A stretch of DNA of 64,000 bases from Chrysomallon squamiferum. Taxonomy: Eukaryota > Mollusca > Gastropoda > Neomphalida > Peltospiridae. Of the stretch, positions 1 to 13,000 are shown one piece after another; position 1 is the stretch's first letter, and each line of letters begins with the position of its first letter. A model generated the notes under the pieces. The model saw nothing but the letters and a program-made list of their open reading frames with translations, ran no database searches and was not told the origin of the DNA. A program made the position numbers and the translations under genes. Location: contig CM022670.1 in the NCBI GenBank assembly GCA_012295275.1, forward strand, positions 22,761,755 to 22,825,754, read 5' to 3'.

Positions 1-3000
1 GCTGAGCTTGACCACATGGCAGTCTTTTTAAAGATGGCAGCAGGTAACATTTTTTTAAAATTATTTTTATCATTTTCTCTTTAAAACATACATGTACTTA
101 CAGTTATTTTGTTTAATGTCACTTCCGAGATAATTTGAGATAATTCAGTGTGTTTCATTATTATTTGTCTTTGTAGAAAATAATAAAGATAATAATTCCA
201 TTTGAAGGAAACCAATTTGAACCTTTTATAAACAGAATAGCATAAATATTTACCTTAATACTTTCTTACTCTTCTTTAATAAATAAAATGAAAATTTACA
301 CAACTTTTTAATAAAGTATGTATCTTTTTAAAAGTAGAATTAATTTGTTAATCTTATTGTTATTTTTTTTTGTGCTTTAGTCTATGTAGTAAGTGTTGTT
401 TCCTGAATTATTTGATTAATGGTTAAACTTATAAAGACATTAATCCACTAATATCTCATTTCATGATTTTAAACTGCAGATTACAAGAAGAAGATTGGGT
501 TTACAGGAACACTGCTTATTGAACCCAAACCAAAGGAACCAACAAAACATCAGTATGATTATGGTGGGTTATTAATAACAATTAATGATTCTTTGTAATG
601 GTTCAAAATGGTAAGAAATGAAATGTTTTCATAACAGTTGTTGTGATATTAATTTTTGTGTTAAAGATTAATCTTATTTTGCAGCAGTTGCAGAACTACA
701 TTTTGTGTGATGTTTTATTTTTTTCAAGATCATAACGGAGGAGAATGAACTTCAGTAATCATTAATGTTTTTAATCACTTTTGTTCTGTATCTAAAAATG
801 TGGATTTAAAATAAATAAATAAATTTATAAATAATAATACAAATTAAAAAATTAAAAAAAAAAAAATTAAAAAAATAATAAAATAAAAGGAAAAAAGTAA
901 TTATTTTAATTTAAATAGAAATATATATATTTTTTCCATAGATTATTTCATATTTAGTTTGAAATAACAACTTAAAATATTTATAATAAAAAAAAAAACA
1001 AAAAAAAACAGAAAAAACCCAAAGCAAAACAAAACAAAAATAAACAAAAATTATTATTTTAATTTATTTTGATTTTTATATATTTATATTTATTTTAGAT
1101 TAACAACTTACAATCTATATTAAATTGGAGACAAGCTAACATCAGATCAAAATTTTACCTTTAGGAAAGATGTAATTTTTTTTTTTTTTTTTTGGATATT
1201 CTTATTTTTATATTTGACAGATGCTATGACTGTCATTGGTTTCCTGAAGAACTATGGTTTAGACAAAGAGTTCAAGGTTTGTAAAATGGAAGATTAAATT
1301 AGAAGACACACATGCTAAATATTTAAATATTTCTTTCAGTGTTCACTGAATTTTTATAATGAGAAGCAATATGTTCATGTTCATTACAGATAAAATATTT
1401 TACTAGAATAATAATAATAATAATAAAAAATTGATTTAACATTTGCTATTCAGCACTGACATACTTATGTTAAATTTTAAAAATGAATAAAAAAATCAAA
1501 CATTTAAAACATTCATAAAAAAAAAAAAAAATTGTCTCCCCTTTGAAGAAATCTGGCTCACTGACAGTAATGTAATTTTTTTTTTGTTTAGTAAAAAAAG
1601 TAAAATTCATTTAAAATTTAATACAGGAATATGAAGAGGGAGTTGTCAGAATGTTTCAAAATAAAAAAAAGACATTGAATGACTCATGTTTGCCTCCTCT
1701 GGAAGTGATGAAAAATTGTTAATAACAAAGAAAAAACTTCATTTTTGCTTTAAGAATTTAATTAAAAATAAAGAAAGAAACCGTGAATTGGTCATAAATT
1801 AATGTAAAATTAAAAATGTAATTTCTTCATCTTCCAGCTGAATATTGAACCGAACCACACAACACTGGCAGGTCATGCTTATGAACATGATGTTGTGTTC
1901 GCTTCAGCGTAAGTTTTGTTTGAAGATATCTAAAGAGTGTTAATATAACAGAGATGAAAAGAAACTAAAGAAAAATATGGCAGTCAGCACTTACCTACAG
2001 ATTGCTGCAAATTTCTTTTTTTTTTAAATCAATGTTATTTATTTATTTGTTTATTATTATTGTTGTTATTATTATTATTATTATTATTATCATAAGCTGG
2101 GAACAGATTAAATTATCATGATTATCATGTATAGTATATTTCAATAACTTTTAAAAGATATTATTTTATTATTTTATTATTTATCGTATAACCATCATCA
2201 ACATTAACTTTCTTATTTTTGCATTTTTTGGTAAAGGTTAAATTGCAATGTTTTAATGCCTTTTTTCAAATTTGATTTGACTATTTACATATTTATTGTT
2301 GTTATTTTTTCTTCTTCCTTTTATTTATTTTTTTTTTTTTTTTACACAATTCTGAGTTAGGGACATATTACAGATTAAAGAGCAAAATGTTAGTTTTTCA
2401 ATAGCTTTAAAAGATTTTTTATTTTATTTTATTTTATTTTATTTTATTAATTTTTGTTATAATAATTTTTGTAACTGATAGAATTGTAAAAATATAACTT
2501 TCAACAGGTTTGGTTTATTGGGATCCATTGATTCCAACACTGGTTCCCCTGACCTGGGCTGGGACACTGACCAGTTCCCAATGGACTGCAAAAATGCAGC
2601 ATACGTTATGAAGGTAAGTATTTAACGACTTGATTTATTTGCTATTTCCTAGATTATATTCTATTTTTTTCATTTTTTTTTTCATCATTTTTAAAATCTT
2701 AAAGAGTTAGTTCAGATGAATTATGTTTTGTTTTTAAATTTGGGACTGAACAGGGACTATGAAATGCAAATTGTCAGTTTATGACTACAAGCTGGTGACA
2801 GAATCAGTGTTTTGTGATGTTTCATCTGCAGGTTGTCCTTGGGCAAGGTGGCATACAGCCTGGTGGACTGAACTTTGACTGCAAAGTGAGACGAGAATCT
2901 ACTGACTTGAAAGACATGTTTATTGCTCACATAGGTAATAATAGCTCACTATTAAACATGCTTAAAATACACCACGACATCATTAAAACAGTTTTACTTT

Positions 3001-3986
3001 TCACACACACAGTGAAAATTCATATCCCAAACATTTTTTTTTTTTTTAATAAAATTTTTTAAAATCCTTGCTTAATAAATTGGCAGATTCATACTTGGTC
3101 TTGCATAATTACATTTAAATATTTGATTAGTCCATTTTATAAGACACTGCATTTTACTTGATTTCCATAATTCTGTCCAGCCCTCAATTTGTTTTTTCGG
3201 TATCCCTGCCAGGTTTATTTTGGTATTCCCAACAATTTACACCGAAAATATGCAGTTTTCAAACATTAAACCATTAATGTCATGTCAATCTGAAATATTC
3301 AACATTGTTATCATTTTTATCGGTAGAAAAAGAATAAACAAATATTTTTATACAAACAAGAATATATTTTATATTATTGTAAAATGCATAACCAAGATTA
3401 AGAGCCAAAGAATGACATTTCTTTTCTTTTTTTACAGGTGCAATGGACACCTTTGCCCGAGGTCTGAAAATAGCAGCCAGAGTAGTTGATGATGGAATAA
3501 TAGCAAAACAAATTCGGGAAAGATACAGCAGTTACAAAACTGGAATTGGAGCAGATATTGTACAAGGAAAAGCATCATTTGAAGACCTTGAGGTTTGTCT
3601 TCAACTAATGCTTTTACATTACATAACTCTGATAATATACATACAATTAATCACCGATTAATTCTGCATTAGAGAATTAATTTTAAGATAAATTAAATAT
3701 ATGAAGATCCATTTTTGAAAAGTTTTCTTTATTTTGTCTCTCCTGGATTTCTTTGCCACCCAAATCTGATATTTATAACCAGTAACAAAAATACAAATTG
3801 ATAAAAAAAAATAATAATAATAATAAATAGATAAATAAATGGCACAATTCTATTTAATAAAAATGAATTGTTTTTGCAATTTGAACAAAACTTTATTTTC
3901 AGAAATACATCATGGAACATGGTGAACCGCAAAAATTGTCTGGAAAACAAGAACATTATGAAAGTGTGCTGAACTTTTATGTGTAA
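1..3986 (+). CDS. xylA: Xylose isomerase, 3' part of gene (last 8 exons)
   Basis: Xylose isomerase interconverts D-xylose and D-xylulose and needs divalent metal. Exons: 1-43, 480-563, 1221-1276, 1838-1908, 2508-2613, 2832-2934, 3438-3592, 3903-3986; all introns are GT/AG and the total is 702 bases, 233 residues in frame to TAA. The 5' end lies outside the window, so the N-terminal half with the catalytic His/Asp pair is missing. Metal and substrate residues of the C-terminal half are all there: Glu and Lys in [16 protein letters not shown], Glu and His in [12 protein letters not shown], three Asp in [18 protein letters not shown], and Asp in LNFDCKVRR. The match to bacterial XylA is continuous through [13 protein letters not shown] to the C-terminus. 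Many introns argue against recent bacterial transfer or contamination. The next gene (UCKL1) is convergent. Confidence 0.95.
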
Positions 3987-6900
3987 AATACATGTATGAA
4001 CCTTCAATGTGAACATGCTCATTAAAACATCTTGCAGTACAAAACTTAATAATGTAATTGAATAATAAAAACAATTTGTTTTCAATTTCATTTATTCTCC
4101 ATAATGAAAGTTTTGACAAAATTCTGCATTTAAAAACATCTGTTGTAATTAATTACATCTGCAGTTTCAATTTTTAAATATTTATGTTCAGTATAGTAAA
4201 ATGTTATAAATAACAGAATATAATCAAGTGAATATAAAATTACTCTGTTCACATATTCTTTTAAAAGGTACATTGCATAAAATATTACTAAGATGATTTT
4301 TTTTTTAATGATAACATATTCTACAATAGAGGAGTAAAAAAAAACATTAAAATGTACCTCATAAAGACTGAGAAAAATTGTTTAAAACTAATTATTAACA
4401 AAAAACAACAAGTTGATATTTTGATATATATTTATTGGCCCCGTTTTTAGCAAAGTACTAACACTACCATAAAGTACTGTGTAGCCACAAATTAATCAGT
4501 TATGCAAATACATTTTGACCAATAACATAAAAAGGTAGTTTGAATTCAAAATTATTTTGCACAGAAATTATTCATCTTTGCATGGAGAATTCCAAGAAAC
4601 ATATTAATTAGGAAATTCCATGATTCTTATAACAAATATTATGTTTTTGATACATATGCATCTCACATTTTCTATATAAAAATATATAGAATTTAATTAT
4701 AGTGTCACTATGAAAAAATAATGTACATGATCGATAAATAAAAAACCCCAAAATAAACAAATTTACCACATCTCAGGCTTCTTCACATCATTTTTAGATA
4801 ATCAAACATCTCATTTTAAACTCTACCAAAAAGAACATGTTTCATATGGGACCTCAGTTTTAGTTTTAACAAAAAAAACAAAAATTTAAAAAAAAAAACA
4901 AAAAAAAACAAACATTTGAAACAAAAACTAAACAGAATTGTATTAAATATAATTTTTGTTTTTTAATGATTATTATTTTTTTCATTACCAGTAAACTTCA
5001 GGGTTTTTTTAAATGGTGGGATAGGGGTTTGGCTGAATGCAAACACAGAACAGATCCTCAATAATAATGAAAAATAATAAAAATATTTGGCAACAGTATG
5101 GCTTTAGCACATGGTTAGCAATTAAAGATTTTCTGGCTAAACAAAATTAGACTGAAAATCACTTTATCACTGTGTTTCTATTTAGTTGACAGGTAATGTT
5201 ACATTTATGATAGAATGCCATTCTTTAATAAATACATTAGAAATAAATGTATTTTTTAACTTAAAAAAATAACTATATATAGTAAGTCACTCTGCCGTCC
5301 CCTAATTCTAAACTGTATGTTGTCAAATGCTAAAATTAATTAATTAATTTATTTAAATTTTAGCAAAATTTTAAATTTTGAAACATACATGCAACAGTAA
5401 GTGAAATAATGATAATGCTAAATAAAATAAAGGAAACTTCAAATGCATTCTTCATCATATAATTTATAAAACACATTTTTGTAATATGTATCTCACATCA
5501 ATAAGGCCAATTTAAAATAACTTCAGATTGATTTAGCATCAAGAATGTTGATTTAGAAACTTCTTCCTGAGCAAGATGAGGTAATATATAACTTATCATC
5601 TGAGATTCAATATTTGTCAAGTAAGATACCAAAAGATACTTACTGAAACAGTAGTCAATAAAACTTAAAACTGAAATAAGAACTATATCAATGGAAAGCT
5701 GATAACTGAAAAAGTCAACAATGTATTATTAGGAAGTTTTTCACTTACAGAACAATAAAGATATGATTACTGTATTTTTATTTATCTTTGAATATTTTTA
5801 TTTATTTAATAACAATTTTCCTTTCACCAATAATCAACACATTAAAACAAAAAGTAATAATAAAAAACAGAATAATAAAAAAACCCACAAAAGCCCATAT
5901 GAATTTTAACATATAAATAAAATCCTACAAAATCCTAAATCCGGCAGTAATACTAATATGAACAAACAAAAATTAAAAAATTAAACATTTAATGCAACAA
6001 AGAAATACATGAATTAATAAAACTGATTTATCTTTCTCAACATAATCATATTTGCGACTGGATTTATTTCAGCATAAAAAAACAACAAAAATGTGGGTTA
6101 CACAAACAATATTACTAATCAGCATTTACTTATAGTAACTTATAAGCAAGTCCAATGTGGATATAAAATAAATCATTTCTGGTGTAACAAAGATTCAGCA
6201 AAATCTCCTGCAGACTAACCAAACTAAAATCTGTAAATTCTACACATGAAAACATCTACATACCCACAAAGGTAAATATAATCAGCTCATTTAAAATATA
6301 TTACAGCAGAAATCCATGTTTCCTAACATCTGAACAAATTGGCAACTGAATTAAAATGAAAAAAAAATAAATAAAAACAATTGTAAGCTATACAGATCTC
6401 GATTTCATGTAAGCTAAGAAAAATTTACAAAACAAAAATATGCTTTAACACAGATCATAACATTTCAGTAATGACATTTGCTACATTTTCAAGGGACATA
6501 AAGGCGTCTTCAAGGCAAACAGCAATCAAAACACCAAATTAACAGCAAGAAATGTTTACCAGATCATTCCAGATCCCACACAAAACATTAAGTACGACCT
6601 GTCGTCAGTAAAATCTACATCAAATGGTACAAGATTCAACAGTATCAAGTGAACAGCATTTTCAGGCATATGGTGAAGTTTCTTCTTCAAACAATAATAA
6701 AAACAAATCAATAAAAAAAAAAAATATAAATTAATAATAATAATAATAATAATTCCAGAATAAAACAGAATAGAAATTAATCAAAGATATGGCTGGTTGT
6801 TTTTGAGATCAACACTCTGATTTACATAAGAATAGATTTAATAAATAAATAAAATATTGAAAATTTAATTTTAGGGAAAAAACTTCATGTTCATATGCAA

Positions 6901-8200
6901 AATATAATATTAAATATGCATTGACTATAATACAATAAACATGCATAAGCAATAAATATTCTGAAAAAAAAAGACAGATGTCTAAATACAATAAGCTGTA
7001 AAATACTTATTCTGACATTTTTAATGGCCACCATTCAAAATAAAGATATACCAATGAAGATAATTTAATCCACTGTTTGCAAATAGCATACTAATGATAT
7101 GTTTGCAACAGTATTAATAAAAACATGTATGATACTAAGTTTAAAAAATAAATAAATCAATAAATAAAAAAATATTACAATAATACTGTTTATAATAAAT
7201 GTTTTATTAAAATAAATAAAGGGTTAAAAAAAAAAAAAAAAACCTTGTATAAAAAATTCTAACAGTTTCTAATCAATTTCCAAGCACATCTCAGTAGCAC
7301 AGACTGACAACAAGTGAACTTGAACCTATAATAATACTATGTTTTGGCATTTTAATGTTTGTTGAAACTATAAATTCTCCTATACCTACAGAATAAGCTT
7401 TTTTTTTTAAACTTCTTTTAAGCTGTCAAGTTTAAAGTACAACATAAAGAAAATAATAATTGAAAGATTGAACATAGAATCCTGAGTGTATGTTACAGAA
7501 GCATGGCTAAAGCAATTGTCAAAAAATAATTTTTGTACACATACAAAGATAAAATAAAATTGTCAAAGCAAGCACTGGTCTATTGTAAGTGTTCTTATTC
7601 TGCACAGTAAAATAACTGCAGTCTTATAGATAAATGATAAATATACACAGTGACACATTGTTGAATAATTATTCATAGATACTTTAGCATCAGATTCAGC
7701 AACAAATAAAAAAACAAAAGAACACTAAGCTCCATTTATAATGCAAAGCAAAATAAATTATTGCACAAAGAACATAAAATGCAGTACTGTAAAAGATAAA
7801 GGTTTTCTAAACAAAAAATAAAAAAAAATAACAAGACTATAGTTGTTAAGCATAGATTATTTGTACGTTCATTTGTTTTATAAACTGATAAAATGAAATA
7901 AATTCATGAAAATATTGCATCTAAGATGAATATTATAATACACAAATGCAGTCCCCCCCCCAACAGGAATGATCAATGATGAAATCATAGCACAGTTTAC
8001 AGTATATTTTATTATTGAAACCTATATTAATTATTGCCAGTAATGTAATTATATAAGCAAGATTACAATAATTTATAATATAGAATAAATGCATTTCAAA
8101 ATAATCATGTCCATGAATTAGAAAAAATTTCTAAACACAAACATAATTTTTAAAATAAAAAAAAGGAAACTACTTTTTTTGTGCTCATCTCTGTAACTTG

Positions 8201-8403
8201 ATACCCACATTTGTATTTTTTTTTATTTGTAGGTGCCTATGTATTCAGAGATATGTATCAGTGTATTTCAAGTATTTCATAAACTGAATAATAACAACAA
8301 CAAAATATATATTAAGAATGCCCGATACCTACATTTGTATTTTTGTATTTGTAGGTGCCTATGTATCAATGTATTGCAAGTACTTCATAAACTAAATAAT
8401 AAC
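8201..8403. repeat. Diverged direct duplication, two copies about 124 bp apart
   Basis: 8201-8295 and 8325-8403 share, in order, the words acatttgtattttt, atttgtaggtgcctatgtat, caagta.ttcataaact and aataataac. The second copy lacks about 15 bases of the first. No coding content. Confidence 0.75.
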
Positions 8404-9209
8404 AGAAAATAAAAATAAATGCAAAATGGCAGTCAGACTATAATATGAGACAAAAAGAAAGAAACTGATTTGTGTTAAGAAAATGAACATAAGTCGTTAG
8501 TTAGCTTTTGTAAATGGCATGAAAGAAGAATGAAACCTAAACCCCCCACATATCACAGCTGATTGTCAAACTTCATAAAGCTGTTCAATTGTGAAAATAC
8601 ATATTAAACAGTGCAAATGTGAAGAAAAAAAATTAAATTATTAAAATTTCTATTTATTATTCTAGAATTTATGTTGATGAATTCACTCTCTGGATAAGAA
8701 ATATTACTTTTTTTCATCCACACATAGCATCTGAAGTTAGACTACTAATACCAAATCACAGTCGAGAAACAAAACAAAAAGTGTGGATTAACTTTAAGGC
8801 CACCTGTTTCTTTTTTATCAATAAATGTTCCTGAAAGAAATATGGCTGATACAATGTAGTATCAGAGCACCAAATAAAGCTGAATGTCTCTTAACCCTTG
8901 AATGAAACACACAGCTATAACTAATTTCTGACTGGAACAAACAACCACAATTAATTTTCGAATTCTTAGACAAATAAATCAAATGCTTTGTTTTTATGTG
9001 GAAGACCACAAATTTCTTATGGAAGCAGTTATTTCCTTCATAAAACTATAGAATAAATGTCTGTAAAGAGATAGAAGCTTGTTTTATGTATTTCAATATT
9101 TATCATCAATTTAGGTCAGAAGAACAAAGTTTTATTTCCTTAAATATTTCCATAATTCATTTATAAAAAGAATATTTAACCCCTCCCAACTCACTAATAA
9201 ACAAAAATT

Positions 9210-9475
9210 AATCAGAAACATTATTAAATTCAGATTAAATGTGTGAGAGGTATATTACATTGCTCTAATCAGAAAATGCCCAAAACATTATTAAATTTAT
9301 ATTAAATGTGTGAGAGGTATATTACATTGATCTAATCAGAAATAGCCCAAAACATTATTAAATTTATATTAAATGTGTGAGAGGTATATTACATTGATCT
9401 AATCAGAAAATGCCCAAAACATTATTAAATTTATATTAAATGTGTGAGAGGTATTTTACATTGATCTAATCAGAG
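9210..9475. repeat. 67-bp tandem repeat, about 3.9 copies
   Basis: Period 67: the junction word cattattaaatt recurs at 9219, 9286, 9353 and 9420. Each unit contains attaaatgtgtgagaggtat and tctaatcagaaa. Copies differ by only a few bases, so the array is young. It lies in the presumed 3' region of UCKL1. Confidence 0.9.
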
Positions 9476-10026
9476 GAAGAACAAAACAATGTTTTAATCT
9501 CAGGCTGTATAACCAACCAACTTTACCCTTTACACAAGTGGATGTAAAACAAGTAGGACTGAATTTGTGGTTATCCTCAAAGTTGAGTTAAAAGACCTAG
9601 CAGAATACAGGTGTTAATTTATCTTAAATATTTTTTAATTTGATGTAATAATGTTTGAGAGAAGTTTTATTTTTTACTTTTTTTCTATTATCAGTACATT
9701 TATCATTTAATATTATTTATTTATCTCATATTAAAATATTTTTAATAACTGAAACAGCTTAGTTAAAGGAATTTGTTCAGTAAGTATAATAAATCTTTTT
9801 TTTTATCGGTTGGCACTATTGTTTTAACATGTTATTCGTATTTCACTGAAGTAATTTTGATGGAATGTTACAAATACTGTACTGCAAGTACCATAATGAC
9901 CCCAGTGTAATTGGTTTTTGCAAATACCATAAAGCATCAGTGACTGAACTAATGGATAACACAGCTTCGTGTCATTTTGTGGATGGATTAAAATTTTCTG
10001 GTCCCTTCATATCAGTAAGTCGACGG

Positions 10027-13000
10027 TTATTCTAAGTTGAGATCTGTTCCAAAGTATCGATCACCAAAGTTACCTGCAAGCAAACACAATGAATTAAACA
10101 CAACAAATGAATTAATAAACATATACCATTATTAAAATAATCAGTTACTTCAAATATTTTTTCAGCATTGTTAATTCAATTTGATTTTTTTTTTAATGGA
10201 GACTGTATTTTTGTTTCTTAATTACTGTTTATTTACCATCTGTTCAGGCACTTATTACCCAAGATTAACAATGTGAATCACTTTGTAGAAATTACAAACC
10301 TATGCCTGGCATTATGTGGAATTTATCATTGACTTCACTGTCCACAGCAGTGGTTACAATCTTCACTTTAGGAAAGGCATAGGCTACAGAGTACACACCT
10401 GGAAATACAATTTTAATTAATCAGTAGTAGCATGAACTTCAAATATAGTTTATGGGATTTGTCATTAAAAAAAAATAATAATAATCTTTGTATTAAATAA
10501 AAATACTGACTGTAACATAGATTTTCACAATAATACAGAATATAAAATTTTACTTAATTTTGATTTAAATAAAAATACTAACTGTAATATAGTTTTACAA
10601 TAATATAGAATACAGAATCTTACTTAATTTTTATTTAAACAAAAATTCTAACTATAATATAGAGTTTTACAATAATAATGAATACAAAGGTAATGATCTT
10701 TTCCCAACAAAAAGATACACAAAATTTATGAACATTTTGCAACAAAAAAGAACATAAAAGTTATGACAATTTTACCTGATTTTGCCATTAACAAGGAACA
10801 CAGGGTAATATTTTCCTCAGGGACATCATGGTCTAGCAACACACGGATTGCCATCATTGCCGCTGCCCCAGTTGCTACTGTTGCATCCATCAGCATGATG
10901 TAATGGTCTTTGATATCTTTCGGAAGTCTCAAATAATGCAGCTGAAATTGGAACATCATATCTCTTTAAAAATCAAAATTGTATTATTATTTTAAATATA
11001 AAAACGTTTAATAATACACCTTTAAAAAAAATCTATAATTTGTTTATTTTTTTTTCTTAAATAAATTTAAAAAATATAAAAAAATAAACAATAAATTTCT
11101 GTTGTACCTCTGGTTCACCTGTGTCGAAATTTGTCTGGATTAAGATCTTGCCTATATTCACCTCTTTGTAAACCTCACACAATGCTTGTTCCATCGTTTC
11201 ACCAGCTCGCAAGATGGAAACTCCTGACAACTGTTAACAGAGTGTTAGTTACTTTAAGTTTCATCAATGAATCAAGTGTAAAATTTAACACCACATCAAA
11301 AAAAAAAAAAAAAAAAAGAAACAGTAAAAACTTGTGACAATAAAATAATTAGAATAAAAAGTTACCATTTAAATTGTTTACTTTTTCAGGTCAATTTTTC
11401 AGATTTTTGGCAAAAAGAGGTGCATGTATATAGGTAATAAAATAATAATGAATAACATTACTTCTATAGCCATAATTAAAGGAAATTTTTGTTGTAAAAC
11501 TTCATTTGCTCTTTTTAATCACATACACGTTTTTGAGAAAAGTATGAAAAATATTTGTGCTAGAGATTCCAAAGTTTGAACATACATATTTAGAAACAAA
11601 CACTACAAAATGACAGAAATCAAGGAAAAATTAACTATTCTTTTCATATAACCTTTCTTTAACATTTCTTATGTTTCAAAATATGAATGAAAAATACATT
11701 TATGTAAATAAAGACTAATTTTTTTCTGTTATTTTCTCGAGACATGTTTTTGATGAACCCCTGCAGTTTGACTGTTATATATATATATAAAACAAAACAA
11801 AAGGGGATTATTTCCACCAACTGTCAGTTCTGTAATATAAAACAATTAAAGATTTTTTTTTTGTCACAAGTGTCCTCTTAAAAAGAAAAAGAAGTTTTTA
11901 AAAAATGTAGTTACCTTAACTGCAGCAAGTCTTTTCCCTACATATGGAGGGTTGTGCCCTGTTTCCAATTTAACAGTCTGCAATTAAAAACACAGTTTTT
12001 TTTATAATTATAATCACTGCCAATTTTTATTTGTAAAGAAACAGTTTAAAAGCAATGGTAATTTCTCATATTTACAGTTTTTAAAATAGATCTTATTCAT
12101 GCTGTCAAACTTAGTAAAAGGAAGTAATTAATTATACTAAATGAAAGTTCTGTACCCTAATTTAATCAGTTTGTTTCCCCTCCCAGAAAACATTCAATTT
12201 AGCTGCAATGGTTGGAACAAGAACAATAAATAAAAAAAATAGGAGAAATTATTAAAAATTCCTAGCAATACAACCGTAACGCTAATGCTTTGCATTATTA
12301 TGATAATTTATAAGATTTATTTAATAAAAACATTTTGCAAACCTTGAATGGAAGCAAAGATCTGGCTAATTCAAAGAGCAGACGCATCAGTCTTTTGGAA
12401 TAGAAGATGAATTCATCACGAGGGGTATCTTTGTTTCTACAAATATAAAATTGTACATTTTTGTTATTAACCAGTTGTAGAGCATTATAGTCTTGCAGAA
12501 TACATACTTAAAATTTACCTATGGTCAGTGTGGACTTATTTAATCTAAGGGTAGGAAATGTTTCCTTTTTTTTTAGGTGTACATGTTAAATATGAACTAG
12601 ATATGAGCTGTGAATACAGTTTAATTTTAAAATAAAAATTTTTCCCCTATTGTATTTATTTAGTTCTGTGTTTTGAATTTGGTACATTTTCCCAAATTTT
12701 GCACACAGTAAACCCTAATCAGCAAAGCTTTTGCAAATCTATTCATGATTATTATTCTTATTCCAACCAATGCTTTGTAAATCTGTCAAATAAAAGTAAA
12801 TTATATAAATAAGACTTAAAATTCAGATAAAGGCAATACAAAATTTAAAAATAATAATTTAAAAAATGAATTATTACCTGATAAATGTATGCAGTCCTTG
12901 AACTTGAGAAGTACACTCCAAAACATACAGACTGTTAGGCATTGGTTCCCCATTCATAGCCACTTGAGCCAGTTTAGATCGAAGTTTGAAACCTCTCTGA

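Larger units (their letters stand above)
3987..10026. other. Intergenic/3' UTR region between convergent genes, no gene seen
   Basis: About 6 kb between two convergent stop codons. It is extremely AT-rich with many A runs and AATAAA/TTTATT words on both strands, so polyadenylation sites cannot be placed. Part is probably 3' UTR of both genes. No ORF here looks coding. It holds a diverged duplication (8201-8403) and a 67-bp tandem array (9210-9475), listed separately. Confidence 0.6.

Noticed and set aside
1-3986. Bacterial contamination as source of xylose isomerase
   Set aside because: Seven GT/AG introns and AT-rich flanks continuous with the animal genes.
9210-9475. Possible CRISPR-like array
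   Set aside because: Units are contiguous 67-bp repeats without distinct spacers, in a eukaryotic genome; it is a minisatellite.
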